A stretch of DNA of 64,000 nucleotides from Pseudomonas poae. GTDB taxonomy: Bacteria; Pseudomonadota; Gammaproteobacteria; Pseudomonadales; Pseudomonadaceae. Every line of letters begins with the position of its first letter. The stretch's first letter is position 1. Location of the stretch: the NCBI GenBank assembly GCA_028869255.1, contig CP110972.1, positions 2,051,001 to 2,115,000 of the forward strand. Direction: 5' to 3'. Under the pieces are notes generated by a model. That model saw only the letters and a program-made list of their open reading frames with translations. It had not been told where the DNA came from and did not search any database. Below are positions 36,827 to 44,873 of the stretch, piece after piece. A program made the translations under genes and the position numbers.

Positions 36827-38121
36827 GTGACTACAGCTTCAATCCAGCCCCGACGCGCCGCGTGGCAATTATCGGCGGCAACCGCATTCCGTTTGCCCGT
36901 TCCAACACGGTGTATGCCCACGACAGCAACCAGGACTTGCTGGTGGCCGCCTTGCAGGGCCTGGTCGACCGCTACGACCTGCACGGCCAGCGCCTGGGCG
37001 AGTTTGCCGCAGGGGCGGTGATCAAGCATTCGCGGGATTTCAACCTGGCGCGTGAGTCGCTGCTGTCCACCACGCTGTCGCCGGACACGCCGGCCTACGA
37101 CGTGCAGCAAGCCTGCGGCACCGGCCTGGAAGCGGCCTTGCTGGTCGCCAATAAAATCGCCCTCGGGCAGATCGAGGTGGGCATTGCCGGCGGCGCCGAC
37201 ACCACCTCCGATGCCCCGATCGGCATCAACGAATCCCTGCGCCACACCTTGCTCGCGGCCAACCGCGCCAAGGGCCTGGGCGACAAGCTCAAGGCGCTGC
37301 TGAACGTGCGCCCGTCGATGTTCTTCAAACCGCTGCTGCCGCGTAATGGTGAGCCGCGCACCGGTTTGTCCATGGGCGAGCATTGCGAAGCAATGGCCCA
37401 GCGCTGGCAGATCAAGCGCCTGGCCCAGGATGAACTGACCCTCACCAGCCATCAGCGCCTGGATGCGGCCTATAAACGCGGGTTCTTTGATGACCTGATC
37501 AGCCCCCATCGTGGCCTGGCCCGGGACAACAACCTGCGCGCCGACGCCAGCCTGGAAAAACTCGCCGGCCTGGCCCCGGCCTATGACCGCCAGAACGGCA
37601 CCCTCACGGCGGGTAATTCCACGCCGCTCACCGACGGCGCCTCGGTGGTGTTACTGGCCAGCGAGGCCTGGGCGGCAGCCAATGGCTGGCCGGTGCTGGC
37701 CTACCTGCGTACCGGCGAGACGGCGGCAGTGAACTTTGTCGACGGCACCGAAGGCTTGCTGATGGCCCCGGCCTATGCCGTGCCGCGCATGCTCAAACGC
37801 GAAGGGCTGAGCTTTGCCGATTTTGATTTCTTCGAGATCCACGAAGCGTTTGCCGCCCAGGTGTTGTGCACCCTCAAAGCCTGGGAAGACCCGGACTACT
37901 GCCGCGAACGGCTAGGCCTGGAAGCGCCGCTGGGCGCCATCGACCGCGCCAAAATGAACGTCAACGGTGGCTCGCTCGGCTGCGGCCATCCGTTTGCTGC
38001 CACGGGTGGCCGGCAATTGGCGGCGCTGGCCAAAATCATCAATGAAAACGGCGGTGGGCGCGGCCTGATCTCGATTTGTGCGGCAGGCGGGCTGGGCATT
38101 ACCGCCATCGTCGAAAAGTAG
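36823..38121 (+). CDS. fadI: Acetyl-CoA acyltransferase (FadI-type thiolase)
   Basis: A 432-residue thiolase with the acyl-accepting Cys in QQACGTGLE (about residue 99), the HEAFA segment and the second Cys/His region GGSLGCGHPFAATGGRQ near the C-terminus. Its length fits FadI better than FadA (about 390). It cleaves 3-ketoacyl-CoA to acetyl-CoA and a shorter acyl-CoA, closing the cycle begun by the FadE, MaoC and FabG genes. Confidence 0.88.
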   Translation: MSDYSFNPAPTRRVAIIGGNRIPFARSNTVYAHDSNQDLLVAALQGLVDRYDLHGQRLGEFAAGAVIKHSRDFNLARESLLSTTLSPDTPAYDVQQACGTGLEAALLVANKIALGQIEVGIAGGADTTSDAPIGINESLRHTLLAANRAKGLGDKLKALLNVRPSMFFKPLLPRNGEPRTGLSMGEHCEAMAQRWQIKRLAQDELTLTSHQRLDAAYKRGFFDDLISPHRGLARDNNLRADASLEKLAGLAPAYDRQNGTLTAGNSTPLTDGASVVLLASEAWAAANGWPVLAYLRTGETAAVNFVDGTEGLLMAPAYAVPRMLKREGLSFADFDFFEIHEAFAAQVLCTLKAWEDPDYCRERLGLEAPLGAIDRAKMNVNGGSLGCGHPFAATGGRQLAALAKIINENGGGRGLISICAAGGLGITAIVEK

Positions 38122-38152
38122 CGCTGTCAAAAACAACAACAAGGAGACTGCC

Positions 38153-39856
38153 ATGAACGCTGTAAGCCAGGAACACACCGAACGGATCTGGTTGAACGCT
38201 TACCTGCCCGGCGTCCCGGCAGACATCGAGGCCGGTATCGAGGACTACCCATCGTTGCGCGAGGTATTCCTGGAGCACCTGGAGCAGTTTCGCGAACGGG
38301 TCGCGTACGTCAGCATCGGCACCGAAATGACCTACGCCGACTGGCAGGTGCAAGGCGTCGCGTTTGCGGCCTGGCTGCAGGGCCAGGGTGTACAGCCGGG
38401 CGACCGCGTGGCGCTGATGATGCCCAACTGCTTGCAGTACCCGATCTGCCTGCTGGGCACCATCCTGGCCGGGGCGGTGGTGGTTAACGTCAACCCGTTG
38501 TACACCGCGCATGAGCTCAAGCATTTGCTCAAGGACAGCGGTGCGGAAACCGTGGTGATCTTCGAAAACTTCGCGCATACCCTGGAGAAAGTCATCGGTG
38601 GCAGCAGCGTCAAGCGCGTGGTGGTGGCGGCCATCGGCGACCTGCTCGGCACCTTCAAGGGCGCGGCGATGAACTTTATCCTGCGCAGCGTGCAAAAACA
38701 GGTGCCCCGGTTCAATTTGCGCGGGTCGCTGCGTTTCAATCAGACCCTTAAGCAGGGCCGGGGGCTGAACCACTTGCCGGTGCAGATGCACCTCGACGAC
38801 CTGGCCTTTTTGCAATACACCGGCGGCACCACGGGAGATGCCAAGGGCGTGATGCTCAGCCACCGCAATATCATCGCCAACCTGCTGCAAGCCAAGGCGT
38901 GGGTCGGCGACCAACTGGACCAGCACAAGCAGGAAACCAACGTCACCTTGCTGCCGCTGTACCACATCTTTTCGCTGACGGTGAACTGCCTGATGTTCAT
39001 GTGCCTGGGCGGGCGCAACATCCTGATCGCCAACCCACGGGATGTGAAACGCGTGCAGATGATCCTGCGCAAGGAGCGTTTCAACGGCATCGCCGGGGTC
39101 AACACGCTGTTCAACGGTTTGCTGGAGAATAAGGCGTTCTGTGCGCGGGACTTTTCCGACCTGCGCATGGTGATCGCCGGTGGCATGGCCACGCACACGG
39201 CGGTGGCCAAGCGCTGGAAGGAAGTGACCGGGCTGCCGATTATCGAAGGCTACGGCCTCACCGAGTGTTCGCCGGTGGTGAGCATCAGCCCGATCAACAT
39301 TGCGCGCATGCGCGAGATGGAGTTTACCGGCAGCATTGGCGTGCCCTTGCCGTCGACCTGGGTGCGGTTTGTTCGCGAGGACGGCGAGCTGGCGGATATC
39401 GGCGAGCCGGGCGAGTTGCAGGTGCGCGGCCCGCAGGTGATGCAAGGCTACTGGAAACGCCCGCAAGCCACCGCTGAGGTGCTGGATGCCGAAGGGTGGC
39501 TGTCGACCGGGGATATCGGGGTGATGGACGCGCGCGGCTATATCCGCCTGGTGGACCGCAAGAAGGACATGATTCTGGTCTCCGGTTTCAACGTGTACCC
39601 CAATGAAATCGAAGACGTGGTGGCGTTGCACCCGGGTGTCGGCGAAGTGGCGGCGATTGGTGTGGAGGATGGCGTGACCGGCGAGAAGGTCAAGATCATC
39701 GTGGTGCGCAAGGACCCGGACCTGACCCAGGAGCAGATTCTGGCGCACTGCCGCGAGTACCTGACCGGCTACAAAATGCCCAAGTATGTGGAGTTTCGAA
39801 CCACCGAGCTGCCCAAGACCACGGTCGGTAAAGTGCTGCGAAGAGCTTTGCGTTAA
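38153..39856 (+). CDS. fadD: Long-chain fatty acid-CoA ligase
   Basis: A 567-residue AMP-forming acyl-CoA synthetase. Motifs: the ATP-binding YTGGTTGDAKGVML (about residue 222), EGYGLTECSP, STGDIG and the FadD signature DRKKDMILVSGFNVYPNEIED. It activates the fatty acid from alkane oxidation. The start at 38153 has AAGGAG seven bases upstream; the frame is open upstream inside the thiolase gene but without a suitable start. It is the last gene of the unit; a REPIN follows. Confidence 0.9.
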   Translation: MNAVSQEHTERIWLNAYLPGVPADIEAGIEDYPSLREVFLEHLEQFRERVAYVSIGTEMTYADWQVQGVAFAAWLQGQGVQPGDRVALMMPNCLQYPICLLGTILAGAVVVNVNPLYTAHELKHLLKDSGAETVVIFENFAHTLEKVIGGSSVKRVVVAAIGDLLGTFKGAAMNFILRSVQKQVPRFNLRGSLRFNQTLKQGRGLNHLPVQMHLDDLAFLQYTGGTTGDAKGVMLSHRNIIANLLQAKAWVGDQLDQHKQETNVTLLPLYHIFSLTVNCLMFMCLGGRNILIANPRDVKRVQMILRKERFNGIAGVNTLFNGLLENKAFCARDFSDLRMVIAGGMATHTAVAKRWKEVTGLPIIEGYGLTECSPVVSISPINIARMREMEFTGSIGVPLPSTWVRFVREDGELADIGEPGELQVRGPQVMQGYWKRPQATAEVLDAEGWLSTGDIGVMDARGYIRLVDRKKDMILVSGFNVYPNEIEDVVALHPGVGEVAAIGVEDGVTGEKVKIIVVRKDPDLTQEQILAHCREYLTGYKMPKYVEFRTTELPKTTVGKVLRRALR

Positions 39857-39873
39857 GCCATCACCCCTAACAC

Positions 39874-39964
39874 TGTGGGAGCCGGGCTTGCCCGCGATGG
39901 CGGTATTTCAGCCGATGAATTCAGCGACTGATACACCGTCATCGCGGGCAAGCCCGGCTCCACA
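39874..39964. repeat. REPIN with CCGGGCTTGCCCGCG cores
   Basis: Two inverted arms (left from TGTGGGAGCCGGGC, right ending GCCCGGCTCCACA) separated by about 45 bases. It lies between fadD and the convergent oxidoreductase gene and probably also stops both transcripts. The core differs slightly from that of the REPIN at 34.45 kb. Confidence 0.82.
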
Positions 39965-39981
39965 GGAGACCGTGCAGGGTT

Positions 39982-41097
39982 TCAGACTGCGTTCACCGTG
40001 ACCCAGCGCTCCTCGGCAGCCGCCACCCGAATCGCCGTCGCCAACCGTTCCACCGCCCACGCTGCTTCAAAATCAGTGCCATCCGCGCCCTGGCCGGCCA
40101 CGGCCATGATCAACTCCTGCACCTCCAGCGTCTTCAGTTCGTTGTACCCCAACTGATGCCCCGCAGCCGGGCTGAAGGCGGCGTAGCCGGGCAGGGCGGG
40201 GCCGGCCAACAAACGCTGGAAGCCGTCCTGGCCGACTCGGCACAGGCGCAGTTCGTTCAGGCGTTCCTGGTCGAATGCCAGCGTGCCTTGAGTGCCGCTG
40301 ATCTCGAAACTCAGGTGGTTCTTGTAGCCGTGCTTGAGCCAGCTGCTGCTCACCGTGCCGCGTGCGCCGTTGGCAAAACGCAGCAGGGCGTGCACCTGGT
40401 CATCCACTGCGATGGCTTTCAGTTCGGCGCTGCCTTTTACGGCAGGGCGTCGCGCATGCACGGTCTGGGTATCGGCGCACACACTGACCACCTCGCCCAC
40501 CAGGTAGTGCGCCATCGACAGCAAGTGGCTGCCCAGGTCCGCCAGCGCGCCACCGGCATGCGCCACTTCACAGCGCCACGACCAGGGCGAGGTCGGGTCG
40601 GCCATGAAGTCTTCACTGAACTCGCCCTGGAAACTGATGATGTCGCCAAGCTCGCCATTGGCAATCATCTGCCGCGCCAGGCTGATCATCGGGTTGTGCT
40701 GGTAGTTGTAGCCGACCCGCGTCACCACGCCGGCCGTGCTGGCAGCTCGGCGCATGGCGTCGGCCTGTTCCAGGCTGACCGCCAGGGGTTTTTCGCAGTA
40801 CACCGCCTTGCCCGCGGCAATCGCGGCCATGGCCATGGGGTAGTGCAGATGGTTGGGTGTGGTAATGGCCACCACCTCCACCGTGGGGTCGTTGATCAGC
40901 GCCTGCCAGTCGCCGTGCGCCTGGGCAAAGCCCCAGGCCTTGGCGCAGTGTTGCGCCCGTTCGGTGTCGGCATCGGCCAGGGCGGCCAGCTTGAGGGTGA
41001 CCGGGAGTTCAAATACCGCCCGGGCATTGTTGAACGCCAGCGCATGGGCGCGGCCCATGAAGCCTGTGCCGATCAAGCCGATTCCGAGTTCACGCAT
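39982..41097 (-). CDS. Gfo/Idh/MocA family oxidoreductase
   Basis: A 371-residue NAD(P)-dependent sugar or inositol dehydrogenase-type protein. The N-terminal Rossmann motif GLIGTGFMGRAHA (about 7-19) and the CEKPLA motif (about 96-101) are clear, and the C-terminal alpha/beta domain has the usual length. The substrate cannot be read from the sequence. It is a single gene behind two GGAA-N6-TTCC-like repeats, an operator pattern used by inositol-type RpiR repressors, which hints at sugar or polyol use. Confidence 0.85.
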   Translation of the reverse strand: MRELGIGLIGTGFMGRAHALAFNNARAVFELPVTLKLAALADADTERAQHCAKAWGFAQAHGDWQALINDPTVEVVAITTPNHLHYPMAMAAIAAGKAVYCEKPLAVSLEQADAMRRAASTAGVVTRVGYNYQHNPMISLARQMIANGELGDIISFQGEFSEDFMADPTSPWSWRCEVAHAGGALADLGSHLLSMAHYLVGEVVSVCADTQTVHARRPAVKGSAELKAIAVDDQVHALLRFANGARGTVSSSWLKHGYKNHLSFEISGTQGTLAFDQERLNELRLCRVGQDGFQRLLAGPALPGYAAFSPAAGHQLGYNELKTLEVQELIMAVAGQGADGTDFEAAWAVERLATAIRVAAAEERWVTVNAV

Positions 41098-41138
41098 AGC
41101 CGTGGTCCTTTGGATTATTGTTTTCAGGAAGGCTATTA

Positions 41139-41182
41139 ATGGAATAAAAATTCCTTAATTTCAATAGATGGAATAAAAATTC
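41139..41182. promoter_or_regulatory. Tandem GGAA-N6-TTCC-like operators
   Basis: The 15-mer ATGGAATAAAAATTC occurs at 41139-41153 and 41168-41182, exactly 29 bases apart (nearly three helical turns). The first extends to the perfect dyad GGAA-TAAAAA-TTCC; the second ends TTCA. They lie 42-85 bases before the start of the oxidoreductase on the minus strand. The layout suggests binding of a dimeric repressor, possibly RpiR/IolR-type. Confidence 0.5.
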
Positions 41183-41381
41183 ATTAATTAGTCTGGCTGA
41201 TGCAGACATATTCAGGGTAGGACCTGAAGCCGCCAGTTAACAAAAGATAACGTAGCGCCGATTGTCAGACGATTCGAAACCCCGATAGGATGGCCCCTGC
41301 TTCCTCAGGCGCTCTAGATTGCAGGTTTCAGAGGCCAGGAAGGCAAGACGACCTAACAATAATAAATCGGGAGAAAGGTCT

Positions 41382-42437
41382 ATGAGTGAGCCTGTCATGG
41401 GTTGGGTTGTTTGCCGCCCACGCGCCGCACGCAGGGTTGCGATGCTGGCCGCAGCGCTCTCGCTGTTTGGACTGGGGGTAACGGCAGCCGCGTTGTCCAC
41501 CTCCGTCCAGGCCGCCGGCGATACCAGCTTTGCGATTGAATCCCCCAAGGCCGCCAAGGGCCTGATGATCGACGTGGTGCATGCAGGCAAACGCCTGGTG
41601 GCGGTCGGTGATCGCGGGCACATCCTCTATTCCGATGACCAGGGCAGCACCTGGGCCCAGGCCAAAGTGCCGACCCGGCAACTGCTCACGGCGGTGTATT
41701 TCGTCGACGACAAACAGGGCTGGGCGGTCGGCCATGATGCGCAGATCCTCGCCAGTTCCGACGGCGGCGCCACCTGGGCCCAGCAATATCAGGACCTCAA
41801 GCGCGAAGCCCCATTGCTCGACGTGTGGTTCAACGACGCCAACCACGGCCTGGCCGTGGGCGCCTACGGTGCGCTGATCGAAACCACCGACGGCGGTAAA
41901 ACCTGGGACGACGTCAGCGACCGCCTCGACAACGAAGACCAGTTCCACCTCAACGCCATCGCCCACATCAAGGACGCCGGCCTGTTTATCGTGGGCGAGC
42001 AGGGCAGCATGTTCCGCTCCAGCGACGACGGCCAGACCTGGGAAAAACTCGAAGGCCCCTACGAGGGTTCGTTGTTCGGGGTGATCAGCACCGCACAGCC
42101 GCAAACCCTGTTGGCTTACGGCCTGCGCGGCAACCTGTATCGCTCCACGGATTTCGGCAGCACCTGGGAGCAGGTCGAATTGAACGCGGCGCGTGGGGCG
42201 CTGGAGTTTGGTCTGTCGGGCGCGACCTTGCTCGATGACGGCGCCATCGTCGTGGTCGGCAACGGCGGCAGCGTGGTGGTCAGCCATGACGATGGGGTGA
42301 CCTTCAGCGTGTTCAATCGCCCGGATCGCATTTCGCTTTCGTCGGTGACGGCGGCAGGCAATGGCAACTTGATTCTGGCCGGGCAGGGTGGTGTGCGTAT
42401 CGCCACGGCCACCGGCGCCGAACCGACAAAACAATAA
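41382..42437 (+). CDS. YCF48-like Asp-box beta-propeller, exported
   Basis: A 351-residue exported protein with a signal anchor (about residues 20-45, ending near VQAAG) and at least six Asp-box repeats of the S/T-x-D-x-G-x-T-W type (SDDQGSTW, SSDGGATW, TTDGGKTW, SSDDGQTW, STDFGSTW, SHDDGVTF). This is the YCF48/BNR fold, originally described in photosystem II assembly, which cannot be its role here. In Pseudomonas such genes stand next to RND transporters, as here, so it may be a periplasmic partner of the downstream MMPL protein. GGGAGAAAGG precedes the start. Confidence 0.8.
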   Translation: MSEPVMGWVVCRPRAARRVAMLAAALSLFGLGVTAAALSTSVQAAGDTSFAIESPKAAKGLMIDVVHAGKRLVAVGDRGHILYSDDQGSTWAQAKVPTRQLLTAVYFVDDKQGWAVGHDAQILASSDGGATWAQQYQDLKREAPLLDVWFNDANHGLAVGAYGALIETTDGGKTWDDVSDRLDNEDQFHLNAIAHIKDAGLFIVGEQGSMFRSSDDGQTWEKLEGPYEGSLFGVISTAQPQTLLAYGLRGNLYRSTDFGSTWEQVELNAARGALEFGLSGATLLDDGAIVVVGNGGSVVVSHDDGVTFSVFNRPDRISLSSVTAAGNGNLILAGQGGVRIATATGAEPTKQ

Positions 42438-42452
42438 GAAGGCGGGGAAAGA

Positions 42453-44828
42453 ATGAGCAGTCATCACAACGATAAAGCGACCTTTCTTGAGCGCCTGATC
42501 TTCAACAACCGCCCGGCAGTGATCGTGATCTGCCTGCTGGTGAGCATTTTCCTGTTCTGGCAGGCGACGTTGATTCGCCCGTCCACCAGCTTTGAAAAGA
42601 TGATCCCCCTTACGCACCCCTTCATCGAAAAGATGATGGAACACCGCAACGACCTGGCGAACCTGGGCAACACGGTGCGCATCTCGGTGGAGGCCAAGGA
42701 CGGTGACATCTTCACCAAGGAGTACATGGAGACCCTGCGCCAGATCAACGACGAGGTGTTCTACATCTCCGGCGTCGACCGCTCGGGCCTCAAGTCGCTG
42801 TGGAGCCCCAGCGTACGCTGGACCGAAGTGACCGAAGAAGGCTTCGCCGGTGGTGAAGTGATCCCGCAGAGCTACAACGGCTCGGCGCAAAGCCTCGACC
42901 AGCTGCGCAATAACGTACTCAAGTCCGGCCAGGTCGGGCGCCTGGTGGCCAACGACTTCAAGTCGAGCATCGTCGATATCCCGCTGCTGGAGTCCTACCC
43001 GGATCCGCAGGACCAGGGCAAGTTGCTGGCCCTGGACTACCGCAAGTTCTCCCATGAACTCGAAGACAAGATCCGCGACAAGTTCGAGGCGCAGAACCCC
43101 AACGTCAAGATCCATATCGTCGGGTTTGCCAAGAAGGTCGGCGACCTGATCGACGGCCTGGTGATGGTGGTGCTGTTCTTCGGCGTCGCGTTCGTCATCA
43201 CCTTGATTCTGCTGCTGTGGTTCACCAACTGCCTGCGCAGCACCATCGCAGTATTGAGCACCACGCTGGTGGCGGTGGTCTGGCAACTCGGTTTGATGCA
43301 CTTCTTCGGCTTCGGCCTCGATCCGTATTCGATGCTGGTGCCGTTCCTGATTTTCGCCATCGGTATTTCCCATGGCGTGCAGAAAATTAACGGGATCGCC
43401 CTGCAATCGAGTGAGGCGGACAACGCGCTTACGGCCGCACGCCGCACCTTCCGACAACTGTTCCTGCCCGGGATGATCGCGATCCTCGCGGATGCGGTGG
43501 GCTTTATCACGCTGCTGATCATCGACATCGGCGTGATCCGTGAACTGGCGATCGGCGCCTCCATCGGTGTGGCGGTGATCGTGTTCACCAACCTGATCCT
43601 GCTGCCGGTGGCGATTTCCTATGCCGGCATCAGCCAGCGCGCCATTGCCCGGAGCAAGAAGGATGCGCACCGCGACCACCCGTTCTGGCGCCTGCTGTCG
43701 AAATTTGCCAGCGCCAAAGTCGCGCCGGTTTCGATCCTGCTGGCGCTGGTCGCCTTCGGCGGCGGCCTTTGGTATAGCCAGAACCTGAAGATCGGCGACC
43801 TCGACCAGGGCGCGCCGGAACTGCGCCCGGACTCGCGCTACAACAAAGACAACAACTTCATCATCAGCAACTACTCCACCAGCTCCGATGTGCTGGTGGT
43901 GATGGTCAAGACCAAGGCTGAAGGGTGTTCGCGCTATGAAGCCATGGCGCCCATCGATCAGTTGATGTGGAAGATGCAGAACACCGAGGGCGTGCAGTCG
44001 GCGATTTCGCTGGTGACCGTGTCCAAGCAGATGATCAAGGGCATGAACGAGGGCAACCTGAAATGGGAAACCCTGTCGCGCAACCCCGACGTACTGAACA
44101 ACTCCATCGCCCGCGCCGATGGCCTGTACAACAACAATTGCTCGCTGGCGCCGGTGCTGGTGTTCCTCAACGACCACAAGGCCGAAACCCTCGACCGTGC
44201 GGTGCATGCGGTGCAGGACTTCGCCAAGGAAAACAACAAGGACGGCCTGGAATTCATTCTCGCTGCCGGTAACGCCGGGATCGAAGCGGCCACCAACGAG
44301 GTGATCAAGGAGTCGGAACTGACCATCCTGATTCTGGTGTACCTGTGCGTGGCCACCATGTGCATGATCACCTTCCGTTCCTGGGCGGCGACCCTGTGCA
44401 TCGTGCTGCCGCTGGTGCTGACCTCGGTGCTGGGCAACGCGTTGATGGCGTTCATGGGCATCGGCGTCAAGGTCGCGACCTTGCCGGTGGTGGCGCTGGG
44501 CGTGGGGATCGGCGTGGACTACGGTATCTATATCTACAGTCGCCTGGAAAGCTTCCTGCGCGCCGGGTTGCCACTGCAAGAGGCGTACTACCAGACGCTC
44601 AAGTCCACCGGTAAAGCCGTGCTCTTCACCGGCCTGTGCCTGGCGATCGGCGTGTGCACCTGGATTTTCTCGGCGATCAAGTTCCAGGCCGACATGGGCT
44701 TGATGCTGACCTTTATGCTGTTGTGGAACATGTTCGGCGCGCTGTGGCTGTTGCCGGCGTTGGCACGCTTCCTGATCAAACCAGAGAAGCTCGCGGGGCA
44801 GAAGGGCAACTCGCTGTTTGCCCATTAG
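42453..44828 (+). CDS. RND/MMPL-family transporter
   Basis: A 791-residue RND-superfamily membrane protein of the MMPL/hopanoid-exporter subclass. One N-terminal helix (about 20-42) and two blocks of five helices (about 225-390 and 615-780) flank two periplasmic loops, giving the usual 12-helix topology. The genes that usually accompany it (DUF1302, DUF1329) are not in this window. It lies 15 bases after the Asp-box gene and is probably co-transcribed with it. A lipid or sterol-like cargo is inference. A strong terminator follows. Confidence 0.88.
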   Translation: MSSHHNDKATFLERLIFNNRPAVIVICLLVSIFLFWQATLIRPSTSFEKMIPLTHPFIEKMMEHRNDLANLGNTVRISVEAKDGDIFTKEYMETLRQINDEVFYISGVDRSGLKSLWSPSVRWTEVTEEGFAGGEVIPQSYNGSAQSLDQLRNNVLKSGQVGRLVANDFKSSIVDIPLLESYPDPQDQGKLLALDYRKFSHELEDKIRDKFEAQNPNVKIHIVGFAKKVGDLIDGLVMVVLFFGVAFVITLILLLWFTNCLRSTIAVLSTTLVAVVWQLGLMHFFGFGLDPYSMLVPFLIFAIGISHGVQKINGIALQSSEADNALTAARRTFRQLFLPGMIAILADAVGFITLLIIDIGVIRELAIGASIGVAVIVFTNLILLPVAISYAGISQRAIARSKKDAHRDHPFWRLLSKFASAKVAPVSILLALVAFGGGLWYSQNLKIGDLDQGAPELRPDSRYNKDNNFIISNYSTSSDVLVVMVKTKAEGCSRYEAMAPIDQLMWKMQNTEGVQSAISLVTVSKQMIKGMNEGNLKWETLSRNPDVLNNSIARADGLYNNNCSLAPVLVFLNDHKAETLDRAVHAVQDFAKENNKDGLEFILAAGNAGIEAATNEVIKESELTILILVYLCVATMCMITFRSWAATLCIVLPLVLTSVLGNALMAFMGIGVKVATLPVVALGVGIGVDYGIYIYSRLESFLRAGLPLQEAYYQTLKSTGKAVLFTGLCLAIGVCTWIFSAIKFQADMGLMLTFMLLWNMFGALWLLPALARFLIKPEKLAGQKGNSLFAH

Positions 44829-44834
44829 GCTGGG

Positions 44835-44861
44835 AAAAGCCGGGCGTTGCGCCCGGCTTTT
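44835..44861. terminator. Bidirectional rho-independent terminator
   Basis: GCCGGGCG-TTG-CGCCCGGC forms a perfect 8-bp GC-rich stem flanked by AAAA on the left and TTTT on the right. It stands between the convergent RND transporter and the large toxin-like gene and should end both transcripts. Confidence 0.88.
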
Positions 44862-44873
44862 CGGTCAATGCCC

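Noticed and set aside
38099..39748. Long open frame of about 550 codons opposite fadD
   Set aside because: Same reason: its sequence is the expected reverse reading of a high-GC gene, with no motif or ribosome site.
41382..42437. Photosystem II assembly factor role of the YCF48-like protein
   Set aside because: Nothing photosynthetic is present; the shared feature is only the Asp-box propeller fold.
41328..44825. Very long open frame (over 1100 codons) on the minus strand opposite the Asp-box and RND genes
   Set aside because: It mirrors well-recognised plus-strand genes and its His/Gln/Arg-rich product fits no protein family; long antisense frames are common in high-GC genes with strong third-position bias.
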